Positions 1 through 11,269 of a stretch of 64,000 bases of DNA are shown piece by piece. How positions within the stretch are numbered: position 1 is the stretch's first letter; each line of letters begins with the position of its first letter. The translations under genes were made by a program, and so were the position numbers. The notes below the pieces were generated by a model. The model had not been told where the DNA came from. It made no database searches and was given only the letters and a program-made list of their open reading frames with translations. Origin of the DNA: Chrysophaeum taylorii (Eukaryota > Sar > Pelagophyceae > Pelagomonadales > Pelagomonadaceae); contig JAQMWT010000003.1 of assembly GCA_029834535.1 (NCBI GenBank), forward strand, positions 62,001-126,000. The letters run 5' to 3'.

Positions 1-149
1 GTCCCCGTCGCATCTGGAGTAGGCGGAAGTAAAGAAACCTCAGGAGGTTTCCACTTGGTGCGATCCTGGTGATCGGTAGGGGATACCCATTTGACACACA
101 TGGGTGCGCGTGTTGAGCAGCGGAACCTGCACGTGACAGAGAGTAGTGT

Positions 150-1090
150 CTGTAATATGCAAGTAATGCTCGAAGGGTCGGTCGGCGGGGCTGAAAGCGG
201 CTGGCAATACTTCACCAATTTGCTGGAACCCTTCGGTTACCGAGTTGTGCAGATCTACAGCCAAAATGGCGATTGTGTCAGGAGGAGCAACCGACGCCAA
301 ATGTTTGAACAAAGCTGTTTTGGATAGGCCTGCCCAGTCACAATCCGTGGGCATAGTGAGCAATTCTGCGGTCATCTTCTGAGTCAGCGGTTTGGTGTCG
401 GTCCGATGGGTTCCAATCGAAGAGGGACACGCGTCACCCTGTAAGCAGTATCCGCAGCGTCTCCGGATGAACCCAACTTATTCATTTGCAGCAAGTACCG
501 TCCCTTTTCGTAACCAAGCGGTGGTGCGAAACTTTCGCGCATATTCAAGCGGGTTTCTGAGCCTCGCGCAGGTGCAGCGAGTGGCTAGAAATGAGCAACT
601 GCACACGGCAGCTCATCAAGTTGGGTGTAATGTCTTGAAAATTGACGACATACACGTACGGGTGCAGACGAGCCACGTAGGAGATAATCGACGCCTCTTG
701 CTCAATTAACCAGATGAGAAACCCAGCTTTCTTGCACAGCTTCATGGTCCAGTGCATGTCAGTGACGCCCTTGCCGACGTCTCTCGAGGTCAGATTGCAC
801 AATGCAGAATGCACGCATGGCGGCGAGGCAACGCACATCGACGATGACCACTCCTCCTCTGGCAGGTAGTTCCGGATCAAACGCAAGGTTGTATCGTAAC
901 GCCCGCAGAGAGTATGCTGAACCACCGGAACATTCGGAAATTCGCGTGGTGGACTTGGTTGGCTACGTAGGATGAGTCCAGGGCTAAGACAACCCGGAAG
1001 GAAGTCCCGCACATCTCGTTGGCTCGTTGCAAGCCTAGTGTGCATCCTCCAGGTCCGCCGAACAGCATCACCACCTTGCGGTAAGTGATC
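150..1090 (-). pseudogene. C5-cytosine DNA methyltransferase domain of element A
   Basis: Ordered signatures of the C5 DNA methyltransferase family are visible on the minus strand. Motif I is VMLFGGPGGCTLGLQRA (about 1074-1021), followed by the VVLALDSS strand (about 990-960). Motif IV, ASPPCVHS, is near 826-805, and motif VI-like WLIEQEA near 712-692. Motif VIII-like PNLMSCRVQLLI is near 622-590, motif IX-like LTQKMTAELLTMPTD near 384-343, and motif X-like FQQIGEVLPAAF near 228-193. The family transfers a methyl group from S-adenosylmethionine to carbon 5 of cytosine, and the PC of motif IV carries the nucleophile. The gap between motifs VIII and IX is only about 70 codons, an ordinary small target-recognition region. 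The domain is broken. Confidence 0.68.
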
Positions 1091-1098
1091 GGTAACCA

Positions 1099-1713
1099 TT
1101 AGGCCTTTTCGTGCCGCTTGCGGATCTCACCTTCGGTGGCATACCGACATTTGCGCTCCTCCTCGTCAGATCGATGAGCGAAATCGTAATCCTCGATCTT
1201 CTTCTTACGAGCAGTGGTAGCGGCCTCGGGTGAACGAATAACACTGGCGGCGGCGCCTAACAGCATCGGCGGAGGGGACTCATCGCAATGAGTCGAATGA
1301 CTCGCGACAGAGGCGGTAAAGGATAGACTCCCTTTATCGTAGCTGGTCGCCAATTCTTTCGTTACTTCTTCAATGGCTTCGACGTCTAACTCATCTTGGT
1401 ACCGCACGATATCGCCAAGTGCTAGGACCTCACCTCGCATCACGGTGGTCGGCACTTCTCGCAGAGAAGACACGGCCAAGCGAGCGGATAGTTTGTCCCG
1501 TTCATCGCAGGAAGAACACATGCCGCTGACCAAACCCAGCTGTTCGTAGCCCGGGGACGTCGCGACGAAGACTTGGCCCGATTGCGAGGGCTGCGACAGG
1601 GTGACCGGAATATTGTAGGATCGCCCAGGTCCGACCATCAAGGTGCGCGCGGCATATGCGGTCTCCTTCGGTCTCTTTTGCAATCCGAGGAGGTAAGGTC
1701 GGTGGAACTCCAA
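1099..1713 (-). pseudogene. Protease-to-pol linker region of element A
   Basis: The frame carries a pattern of the kind LMVGPGRSYNIPVTL...GLVSG...LSARLAVSSLREVPTTVMRGEVLALGDI split over about 100 residues. It matches the beta-rich stretch found between protease and reverse transcriptase in many Ty3/gypsy polyproteins (PPRS...IPV...VARSLVxV...PVRVLNxxxxPxxLxxGxxIAxL). The C-terminal third is charged (Asp/Glu then Lys/Arg). It lies between the protease-like part and the methyltransferase, so in this element the methyltransferase follows the protease. Identification is by pattern only. Confidence 0.45.
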
Positions 1714-3523
1714 TGGTCGTCGACACCGACTGACGTTCGGGTGGCGGACGACGAAGATCGTCAGGAATATAATGACGAGCGAACTTTATGGTCTCCACAT
1801 GGATGAGGCTTTGTTTCATCGCGGCGTGCTGATCTCCGTATATGGCAGCATGCACAGGATGGCGCTCAAAAGTCGGCCGAAACGTAAAAATAGGAGAGTC
1901 GACGCGTTTCTCCAAGAACTTGATATATTTCCGACCATGCGCGATTTGAGTTCGATGAAAGGAAATCCGATTATGCGGGTAATCCACTACAGCGCCCATT
2001 ATGCGAATGTCGCGAGCTCCGACCAGGAACAATCGGTTGGTGTCCGCGACAATGGCCACCACAGGGGGTGTGACCTTGTCCGCCAACGCAGCACGTAGCG
2101 CGATCCACTCGTGGATGGTCGTCGTATTCAACCCTGAACCGTATACTGTGCGCTTCACAGGGAGCTCCCCTTGGTCCATAATCATATCATCCTCCGCAAG
2201 TCTTGCGGCGAGACGGCGACAAATGTAGTGGACATCGGCCATTCCATCCTCACCACGAGTCGTAGCGTGCGCTGGTCCGCCTCTTTCCTTGTAGATCGGA
2301 CATCCCATGAACGTTAACGTGCCAGGGTCTAAACCGCTGATGGTCACCAGATCCTGCACGATCGTCCTTCCATCCTTCGGCGCGAGCGCGGTATGATAAC
2401 ATCGGGACGTAGGCTTCGCGTTGCCGGGCTCTGGCATCGTTACGGATGCGATATTCCACTCGAATGATTTTGCCATCGTCCACAAATCTGACTCGGCTGC
2501 ATTAGTCTTATCTGGAGGTTCCTTATCTCGCTCCGGCGTCATCTCGGCGGGGCTCGGCAGATGCGCTTCGCTTTCTTCATCAAAGACACCTGCTACTTCG
2601 GAACTCCCCCAAGCTGCTTCCGTCGTCTCATCCAACGAATCGTCCGATCGCTCGTCTTCATCTCGCCGAGGGTGAAACCAAACTCCGATCATCTCATCAT
2701 CGGCATAGAGCTCTTGGCCTTGACTTCGGATCCGCTTGGGTGGTTTCTTCAGCACGAACTCTTGTGCTCTGGTCCATAGCTCCTGCAAACTCCATTTCGT
2801 CTCGTGGTCGACGTTGTCACAGCTATCTTCCGTCCACCGTCGGCAGCTTCTCTCATCGGCCATAGCCCACTCGGGTTTTCCCGTAGTCACGCGGCTGTCA
2901 TCAAGCGAGAGTGGCGAATCCTGGCAATCCTCTGTCGATGAGACGCGAGATTTTTCTGGCGTTTCCGTGAACGGATCCATCATCATCTCGACCGGCACTT
3001 CTTGCGAGTCGACCTCCAATTCGTTGGCGCTCGTGCTCGAAATCGGAGCAAGCAAAACCGGTTCGGGGAGGCCTGCAGAAGAAGAAGGCGTCGTCTCCGA
3101 CGTCAAGTCTGGCAACAAACGACCATCTGGGGTGACGTAGAACGCGATAAACGACTCAGAGGATGCGCTAGACTCGTCGGAGGACGCGCGGTCGGAGTTG
3201 TCCTCGGTGCACACGGAATCGGAGGCGGCATCCATCTGATCGTCTGAAGGGTAATTGAGACCCAAACCCATAGCATCGATTGGGAACGTGCTGGGTGTGG
3301 GGTCCGGGGTGGTGGGTGAAAGTGTACTCGCAGGGGCAGGTGCAGAAGGGGTTCCGCTGGTAAGAGCGGCGATCTGTTGCTGCAGGTGAGCGATATCCCG
3401 GGCGCGATCGTGCTTCAGTTGATCGAGATCTCGGGTGTGATCTTGCTTCAGTTGATCGAAATCTCGGGTGCGATCCATCAGCTGATCGATATCCCGTCGC
3501 ATATCTTGGTTGCCGCGAGACAT
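1502..3523 (-). pseudogene. Gag/protease-like ORF of element A
   Basis: This 673-codon open frame begins with ATG shortly after the LTR. Residues 1-55 are a coiled coil built from a repeated D-Q-L-K-x-D-x-T-R-D unit. Residues 60-350 are acidic and Ser/Pro/Thr-rich with no recognised fold. Around residues 480-540 there is a stretch ending in GAVVDYPHNRISF, like the closing strand of retropepsins (compare LGMDFL...AVIDxxxxxxxL). I infer a structural plus protease polyprotein of an LTR element. No capsid motif is recognisable, so the gag label rests on position. Fossil; see the element entry. Confidence 0.5.
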
Positions 3524-3667
3524 AATGTTCGACGATGATGACGTGATTGGGGTCTTGGCTTGACTTGACTGGATTTGGGTCGATGGTCGGGATGTCGAGC
3601 TAGTAGTCGATGATCTCCGAGTAACGCGAGATTAAAGGACTCCGCTACTGTGAAAAGGGCCCAAACC

Positions 3668-3879
3668 TAGAGACAGAAAATTTGTTGTCACCTGGGCGGA
3701 GTCCTTGTCGCAGTGGTAGAATTGCTTGTCCTCTGTGCGCCCTGTCTCCTTCGACGCAGGGACCGCACTTGACAGTGTCAGGTGACGGGCTTCGTGAGCG
3801 TGTAATTAATGTGTTAGCGATAAAGAGATAGGGGGTGAGGGGGGGGGGGTCATGGCGAAAATGAAATTTTCCACCTCTA
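3668..3879 (-). repeat. 5' LTR of element A
   Basis: About 212 bp. On the minus strand it starts TAGAGGTGGAAAAT and ends TTCTGTCTCTA, the same TAGAG...CTCTA terminal signature as elements 1, 2 and B. It contains a run of nine or more C. The base sequence just downstream (GGTTTGGGCCC) resembles the GGTATTGGGCACC that follows the LTRs of elements 1 and 2, probably the leader and primer-binding zone. The matching 3' LTR is outside the window. Confidence 0.65.
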
Positions 3880-5640
3880 CACTGACAACGAGGAACAGAG
3901 CTTCTGCTAATTAAGCAAACGACTCTGGACCTGACGGCACGCACCTGGAGGATTTCCCCTTGTCAGCAGAGAAACTATAGACATAGTCTCACATCTAGAA
4001 ACAAACAAAAGCGGAAGGGAGGGGGGGAGGGCAAGCATGAGGGAAAGAAGTGTTAATTCGGAGAGAAAACCCTCATGATGATCGTGTGTGAGAAAAGGTG
4101 CAAAGAGCACCAGAGCGTCGTACATATTATGAGTCCACTTTCTGGACCCCCTCAGCGTGTGGAAGATGCTTTATGCATCCCAGACGTTCGTGAGAGTGGG
4201 AAGATTGTGCACTAGACGAGAAACGTCGAACAATTATGAACAGAACAAAACAAACAAACAAGCAGACAAGGGAGACAAGGATCGCCACCAGCAGCCGAAG
4301 AGTTGTAGATGTGACACATACCATTATGAACGTATGGTCACGTCTACGAGCGATTTGTCAGAGAAGGAAGCGGTTGCAACTTTATTGAAGATAGAACATA
4401 TGCAGCTGTCAAGGATGTTGTTTGTTATAGAGCTTTTGCATCTTATTATCTAGAAATGCGAGAAAGGACATCTTTGACTATATCAGCGACGTAGCACATG
4501 CGATAACTGCAAAGGTTCAATCGACATGATGCGCAGGGCTGGCACTGTAAACAGCTTACTGTGTTAAGATAACATATATAGGCAATAGCTGTTGCGTTTG
4601 CCTTGTAATAGAGCATTATGAGTGATGGTGAAAGCGTAGTGACATAGATTATGTATTCGATGAACTTTAAGTCTCCTGAGTTGAGATGTAGCGCGAGGTT
4701 CTTCAAGATTTGTAGAAAGACGAGTGCCACCAGGATGTCGTACGAAAGCACAATCCATCTCAAGGAAGTGTGATCAACCAGGAGCGGGTCTGATGATGAA
4801 GACAATGATGGCTAGTTAAGCTGTCATGATGAAGTCGTTTCATGGTCGTAATCGAGAAATGCTTAAATAGTCACTTTAGTGCAAAAGTACTTCAAGAGTG
4901 CGTGCAGGGATCAAATAAGATAGGTACGTCATTTATTGACATACGAGGTATCTGGACTGTAAATGAACGAAGCATACATATTAGACTGAACTTCGAATCC
5001 CGCAATAGCAAAATTAAAATCGCGATAATGCCAGTGATACATTGATCCATGATGAGCAAACATGGAATGGTACAGGCGGCACGTCTGAATGCTCAAGGTC
5101 CAAAGATTAAGTGGACTGGAGCACGTGTTGGAGTTTGATTTTAAAGAAGGATGACATCAAATGCGCGAGAAAGGAGGAAGGCAATTATATGCCATCGAAG
5201 CTAAATCGGCCAGACTTAATAGTAATCCAAGCAAGTCAAATAAGATAAAGGTGGTCGAATAGGACCACTAGTTCATCCGAACGTGGTTTTAGAGAAGATG
5301 TCATAAGAACGAACAACTGAGGTGGTTGGATAACAGCAGAAACCATCACTGATCCTGTTCGAATGTTTCCATGCGCAGGTATTATACGTCAATGAACACA
5401 TAGGAGATTTAGTCACAAGAGACCGTAGCCAGTGTGATCAGAAGATTAACGAGCTTGCATAGTTGTCTGTAATTCCTGCTGACCGCCCATGCTAGTGTGG
5501 AATCAACACATCGAAGAGGTGAAGAGTTGCCATGGACGCATTATGAGTGACACTGACTTACAAATAAACTGTTCATTATGAGTGACCTGACTTACAAAGA
5601 AACTGTGGCCATTAAGATGTGAGCAGTCCATACGATCCTC
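3880..5640. other. Unassigned AT-richer spacer between elements A and E
   Basis: No coding region, RNA gene or complete repeat can be supported here. Short open frames are present on both strands but none has recognisable motifs. By position the part nearest 5640 should hold the 3' untranslated region and 3' LTR of element E, but I could not define an LTR with the TAGAG/CTCTA ends. 4000-4040 is purine-rich (GGAAGGGAGGGGGGGAGGG) and 4235-4270 has short A/C-rich repeats. Confidence 0.5.
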
Positions 5641-5779
5641 AAGTGGTCCATAAGACCGAATAAGCCAGACGTAACTCAAGGAGTGAATGAAGACAGATAT
5701 ATATCATATTGAAAGGTGACATCCAAATATGATCATAAGGAAGGAACATAGCTGCGAGGGCTAGTTTAATGTCATTGCG

Positions 5780-7720
5780 GACATAAAGATGAGGGTAAGA
5801 ATTAATCGTCTTGCTGGACGATGGGTTGTTGTAGACCAAGTAACGTACGAAACGGAGAGAAAAGGGGAGCACCGAAGGGCTTAGTGAATCCGTCGGCAAC
5901 GTTTTGGGTACCAGAAACGTGGTGTAGGCGAATCTGTTTTAGCTGGACATAGTCGCGAACACGAAACCAGCGCGTTCTGATGGCTTTAGCTTTGGTCGCA
6001 CTATCAGGGTTATTTGACAGATGGATGGCAGAAGCCGAATCTCCAAGAATAGGACTGTTGCGAATGAATGATATGGCCGATGGTAGAGGATTGTCATAGG
6101 CATCATAAATCTAGTAACAAGTCCTTTCCTGAAGGTTGGCGAAGATATTATCGGGGATTCATAGCGAAAGCCATTTCCGTCAGCAATTTATGTAACCAAA
6201 CCACGTCAGCAGCTCAAGTATTGAGAGCAATTATTTCACTCTCATGAGTGGACGTGGCTGTTGTGGGCTGTAGCTTGGACTTCCGAGTTACAAGGGAACC
6301 AAATAGGAAAATGGCATAACCAGTTGTACTTTCACGGTCATGTTCATAAGAAGGCGCACTGTCAGCATCCACAAATGCAATCAGTGGATCAAATTTTCCG
6401 GAATCCACTTGTTCATCAGTGTAATCTAGCATGGTTGCCATATCTGAGCGATTACCAACAGTAGTACGCAAGTGCTCCATTAGCGCGGAGGACTGTGAGT
6501 AACACCATAGGCGAAGATTGCGATTTGCTGGCTTACGGAGATAGCGAAACACTCCGGCTAGTATCTGGACGTGCAGGTAGGAAGGACCATGCATTCCACG
6601 GGAACAACGACTTACACTTTGAGAAAGATCTGGTTGGCAGGCTAGCTGTACAAAGTTAATTTACCAAGAAGTGTCGAGAAAGTGTGGAGGATGAACTCGT
6701 CCGTCTCAGTGGACGGCTCTCCAGTTTTATGTACAGTTGAGGGAGACATGGGGGTCGAAGATGGCCGTAATTTTAGCAAGATTGAGCGCTCCTCAAAGAT
6801 GGCATCAAGTTTAGCTCGACAATCCAGTGAAACAGAACCATCGGTAGTGCGCGTTGCTCGTATACCCAAGAGCGTGCAACTTCTTCGAACTCTTCGACGG
6901 AATACTCCTTTTTCATAGCTTGTTGCAACTCGAGACGGAGGACTTATGAAGTGCAAATGACAAAAACATCATCCACGGATAGGGTGCATAACAAGAAAGT
7001 AGCATCATATCGGACTTTCGCATAAATACATGTGTCTGTCCGAAAGCGATGATAGGCTTGCGCGTCAAATAATCCATTTATTGTTTGATTCCAGGGCGCC
7101 GGACTCTGTCGTAGTCCACAAAGCGACTTGAGGAGCTAAGAAGGCGACGTCCTTGGTACTTAGCATCTTTAGGGTCCATTAAGTAAATGCCTTGCGGTAA
7201 CTTAACATAGACGTGAGAGTCGATTGGGGCTTGGACGAACGCGTTGGGCACGTCTATATGATAGACGGGAAGCCGGAGATACGCAGCTAGAGCTAGAACA
7301 CAACGGATGCCGGTGAGCTGCGCCATCGGGCTGAACGTCTCGAAGAAGTCGGTACCGAGGGAAGCGAGAAACCCCCTTAGCACCAACCTTGCCTTGTGCT
7401 TGAGATACTCGCCGGCGGCGTTGGTCTTTATACGTAACACCAGCCGGGTATCAATGGGCTTGGAGTTGGCCATCGGCAGCGATAACTTGAAGCAGCCGAA
7501 CTTAACAATGTCGAAGATCACCTTGGAAATCGCGGAGATATAGGCCTTGCGATCAGCGTCTGAGAGACCTTTTAGGCAGGTCAGCTCATACTCATCGATC
7601 TTGATGTCTTTAGCTTGGATCTTGTATTCATCAGGGCCGACCGTGCTGGGATCTTGATCTTGGGTTAAATAGGTGATCTCGTAAGAATCAGCATCTGAGT
7701 GAGCGGGAGCATGTTCAGGA
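5780..7720 (-). pseudogene. Copia reverse transcriptase and RNase H of element E
   Basis: The RT part shows landmarks known from Copia polymerases: GCFKLSLP, then TRLVLRIKTNAAGEYLKHKARLV split by the usual spacing (around 7380-7480), FSPMAQLTGIR, and the active-site region VYHIDVPNAFVQAPIDSHVYVKLPQG (around 7190-7265). RNase H shows LIAFVDADSAPSYEHDRESTTGYAIFLFGSL and THESEIIAL (around 6215-6400). The tail HVSGTQNVADGFTKPFGAPLF (around 5860-5925) is the typical end of a Copia pol. Function in life: cDNA synthesis and RNA template removal. Fossil. Confidence 0.78.
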
Positions 7721-8689
7721 ACTTCGAATAGTTGAACTACAAGTAGAGGATCAGCATGGAGGTGAGCCTCAATATAGTGAGCCTGCACGTTGATGTAGTC
7801 CTCGATGTCGGAGAGGTGGGGCTCTGGAACTCCATAGGGGGCTTCATTGTGTGCCATTGTGGCATGGGGCGTTAGCAGAGCGTACGCGTATTGAGCGGGA
7901 GGAACTTGAAGTGCCTGGGCGTGTTCATTGATTAAATGAACAAGAGCACGAGGTAAGTGGAAATCCGAGAGGCTAGGGTCATTAAGAAGGTGAACTGGTG
8001 TGGCAGCCGACGGATGGATGTGACTGCCTTGACACACACCAGAAGATGAGCATGAAGAAGATTGCGATAGCGCTTGGTGAACGTGATGATGATGGTGTTC
8101 TTTGTGTAAATTCCCCCTCGGGAGGCATAGCCAGCCAGTGGATGCCATTAGCAGCATGCAGGGAGTGGAGGATGGGGTCGAAGAAAGTGATGTGGTGCTT
8201 GGACAAATCATATTTGAAATCGGCGAGCGTACCACCAGCGTGCTTATAAGCAGCGATCGTCGGCGTGGCAATGCGAGCTTGTGCAGGTTGAAGATTAGTA
8301 GTTTTACGGCGAGGTTGAGGTTGATTAGGACCTCGAGTGAGACGAAGGCCATCTTGTGAAAAGAGCTCACGAAATGTTTGCAAAATAGGTAAAGCAGTTG
8401 GTTTTGGTGCTAACTCAGATGTCGTAGGCGTTGCGACTGGAGCAGCTGGAGCGGGCGCAGAAACTGAAGCTGGGGCTGGTGCTGGAGTAGAGGTAGTCCC
8501 CCTCTCGTGTTCAGTGTCGGGTGACACAGCAATCCCCCTCTGCAGCGCATCACTGGGGATGCCTTGAACAGAAAAGGGTATCTCAGGAGAAGGTGCAGGT
8601 GGTGGGGATTGTTCATAATCGGGAGGAGATTTAGGATTGAGGTATGGGAAGGTAAGTTTAGAAGAGACACGGACTTGGCCCTTCTCGGG

Positions 8690-9490
8690 ATTGATAACAA
8701 CATCAGTTAAGTGGTTAACATGGGGTGTGACCAGCGGGTTGATGACATTAGCGCCACATAAGTAGATGCAGGGACGACAGCGAGGTTCGTATTTATGAAA
8801 CTCATTAGATTCCAAGTGCAAATAACATACCGAACCGAATGGTTTGAGGTAATCTTGTTGGGGAACATTACATTGGTCCAACAACATTTGTTGGGACTAA
8901 ACACTTTATTGTATATACGTTCGAGAGAGACATTAGGAAGGAGATTATACGATTGAACAGCGTGGATTACAGCCCACGGAAAATGCGGAGCAGGGTCAAT
9001 TATGGGGTGACCCTTATACGACACATTGAGTAGGTTCCTAAGTCTAGTGGACGCGGCAGTGGCTATGTGACCAACAGCAGCTCCCACTTCATGATTGAAC
9101 ACATGCAAGTACGGCGGGAAAGCAGCCATATTAATGCCATGCTCAACACGATACGGAGTGGTGATGTACTGGGACAGATAGGGTTTAAAAGAGTCGCAAT
9201 ATGTTTGCTTTAATCAACATAAGTATAACAAAAGTTACGAACAACTCCGAGAGCGTATGTTGTGCGACAGAAGTACATTAACAAAATCTTCGAGATGAGA
9301 CACTTGAAGACCAGAATATGACCAAAGAGGCCCCACTCGGAGAGGACGGAAACATAGCCACCATCGCATGCCCAAGCTTCGCCAGCTTGAAAGACTTTTT
9401 CGAAGGAAGGCTGTTTCTTTAAATGGTGGGAGTGAGGGAAGCGCTTCTTGTATAAAGTGCAATCCACACAAAATTTACGGTAGGGCACAT
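8690..9490 (-). pseudogene. Integrase region of element E
   Basis: The rightmost part has FCVDCTLYKK, the CxxC half of the integrase HHCC zinc finger, followed by WACDGGYVS, in the place of the first catalytic aspartate. Further left, TRLRNLL...FPWAVIHAVQSYNLLPN matches the ...W..A...A...N..P segment after the catalytic glutamate. LKPFGSVCYLHL...KYEPRCRPCIYLCGA matches the conserved Copia region that follows integrase (FGSxCYxHxxxxxxKxxPRxxPCIFxG). Identification is by these family landmarks. Broken. Confidence 0.7.
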
Positions 9491-9659
9491 CCGAGGGATG
9501 ATGACCCGGGTTTGATATGACCTGAACAACCTTTATGGCTTGCGAGTTGCTTGAGTGATGAACATCAAGGAAGTTCGTTGGGCTTGTCTGTGCATCGCGA
9601 AAAGCGAGGATACCGCGGGCATGGACCTTTTTGTCGAAGGGAGCATGTTTCTCATGCGG

Positions 9660-10979
9660 CTACCTGGGAGTTATTAAGGGGATGTGCTTGGATTTAGATG
9701 TAGAGGTTGATGTTTCATCTAAATACGAGATGTTAGACATAAATACACGTGCAACAGAGTCGACATCAAACAAAGGAAATTCGGGATTAGATGACAACTT
9801 GTCACGACATTCGAAAATTTCAGAGAAGATGTACTGCATAGTGAGAAGACTCTGGGTTGTTTGTTGTGAATAGTCTGTTTGGAAAATGTTTGTGAAGAAA
9901 GTTGACGTGTATGTTTTGGTTAGTGATGATTGGTCGGGATCGAAGGATGGCGATAAGGTGTATTTACGCGAATCATGGACGATCTGACACAGGCGTGTAT
10001 TCAATACATGATAGGTGCCAGCTGGAATAGCATTAGCAATCATGTCACAACACAAACCAGGAGATAGAGACAAAAGAAAATTAGTTTGGTGCGCGGTAAA
10101 ATTATTTGCGCGTGCCAATTCTCGTGTTGAGTAGTGTCGAATGCGACCAACTCTTGGATCGTACACCAGGATATTTGCATATCCTCGAATCGTGGGAGTT
10201 AGTGTATATATGGAATGGAATTTAGCGCCCATTGTCCTGTCTCTGGATGTAATGAAGCCAAGGTATCTGCTTTGAGACAAATGCATATCACTTAGAGCAA
10301 AGGATCTGTCGACAAACTCGAGATGGTTGGAGTTCGAATAGAAAATGAGAGAATCTTGAAGTACAGGAGAAGTGTGAGACACAAGAGTCTGCATTAGGCG
10401 GCGTGTGTCTCGCAGTTGTACACCATGGTGATAAGCTTGACACAGCCAAAGGAAACCAGTCGCGGATTCAAGTACAGCCGTTTTATCGACTCCACTCTCA
10501 TGCGATTGCAAAATGTAAGTTTCGCCAAAGGGGTTGATATGTGATTGGTATTTGGAGGAAGGATTGGTGACAGTTATGTCACCACCTGTGTGTTTACCGC
10601 CTGTTATGTAGATGATGGGAGAACTTGAAGATTTATTTATAAATAACCTGTGTGAGGGTTGGTTAGTTTCGAATGTTGTTATGCGAAAAGGCACAGGTAA
10701 AGTGGTTGAGTTAGGGAACAGGCGATCCATAACGTTGTATAGGATGACGAACGCTTTTTGTTCAATGGGCGACATCATATAAGGTAGGGGTCGCTTAGAA
10801 TTCGTTAAGAACCCCAAGCGAAAATGGGCGATGTCGTTTGTACCATATTGAACTGGGTGTTCTGTCGTCTTTCGAGAGTGTAGCCGAAGAAAGAGCATGG
10901 TTAGTGTTTCGAGCTCTGCTACAGTCAGACGAACAGATCCTGTGCGACTAAAGGCGCCGAATCTGTTAGGATTGCACAC
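9660..10979 (-). pseudogene. Jelly-roll (2OG-dioxygenase-like) domain followed by methyltransferase motifs IX/X, element E
   Basis: This is one open frame of 439 codons that enters from the right without a real ATG (its first codon is GTG). Residues 97-200 show NKSSSSPIIYITGGK, HTGGDITV and, 45 residues later, GFLWLCQAYHHGV..TRRLMQTL. This spacing (strand, small-residue turn, GG-D/E-hydrophobic strand, then H-x-V...R) resembles the double-stranded beta-helix core of 2-oxoglutarate/Fe(II) dioxygenases. Residues 278-295 (GRIRHYSTRELARAN) and 312-322 (DMIANAIPAGT) resemble motifs IX and X of C5 methyltransferases (xLTxREAARLQ; QIGNAVPP). So a dioxygenase-like domain sits where the target-recognition region would be. 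The downstream neighbour is the integrase. The methyltransferase call is fairly firm, the dioxygenase call tentative. Confidence 0.55.
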
Positions 10980-10987
10980 CTAAGGAG

Positions 10988-11183
10988 TAGAGATATAAAA
11001 TCTGAATTAGGGTTAGTACCCCCTATTCTAGGGTTAGTTCTCTTAACTTTGCCACCTTTTGATTTAAGAAAACGCTGTGTTATTCACACCGGCTGTCCTC
11101 GATTAGGAGACAGATTCGAGGACAGACTACCACTGTTCTCACGCTCTGCTGAAGGGTAACACAGTTGTGATTACTGTTCTCTA
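10988..11183 (+). repeat. 5' LTR of Copia element 1
   Basis: It begins TAGAGATA and ends TTCTCTA, a 6-bp inverted repeat TAGAGA/TCTCTA in place of TG/CA. It is followed by GGTATTGGGCACCAG and CCGGTATCAGCAGAGCC. The latter resembles the TGGTATCAGAGC primer-binding site complementary to initiator tRNA-Met that many Copia elements use, but it lies about 20 bp downstream of the LTR end. Confidence 0.88.
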
Positions 11184-11269
11184 GGTATTGGGCACCAGTC
11201 CCGGTATCAGCAGAGCCTCAGGATTTCCAGACAAGTCCCGCTCACTGACGTTCCTGAACCCAAGCAAAA

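Larger units (their letters stand above)
1..3879 (-). mobile_element. LTR retrotransposon A, partial, carrying a DNA methyltransferase
   Basis: The element reads right to left. Its 5' LTR is at 3668-3879, followed leftward by a coiled-coil and acidic gag-like region, a retropepsin-like region and a C5 DNA methyltransferase. It runs off the left window edge, so integrase and RT, if present, lie outside. The protease-linker region looks more like Ty3/gypsy elements than Copia, but the LTR ends match the Copia-type elements of this window, so the superfamily is uncertain. It is a broken fossil with roughly five or more breaks in the part seen. Its age cannot be judged from one LTR. Confidence 0.75.
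5640..10982 (-). mobile_element. Old Copia-type element E, 3' half (methyltransferase C-part, integrase, RT, RNase H)
   Basis: The longest surviving piece of element E. Reading leftward it holds a jelly-roll-like domain and methyltransferase motifs IX/X (9660-10979), integrase (8700-9490), a Pro/Ser/Ala-rich linker (8000-8700), reverse transcriptase (6640-7720) and RNase H with the C-terminal tail (about 5780-6600). This is the Copia order, integrase before RT. Copia element 1 was inserted at its right edge and made a 5-bp duplication AGGAG (10983-10987 and 20428-20432), so E continues at 20433. It is heavily broken, with dozens of changes, and is the oldest element by nesting. Confidence 0.75.

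Noticed and set aside
1573-3247. Plus-strand frames opposite the gag/protease-like ORF of element A
   Set aside because: They are short, have no motifs, and the minus strand has a clear protease-like signature and matching LTR orientation.
10995-11040. Telomere-like TTAGGGTTAG sequence in the LTRs
   Set aside because: It occurs once or twice per LTR at a fixed place (also inverted in B) and not as a tandem array, so it is LTR sequence and not interstitial telomere.
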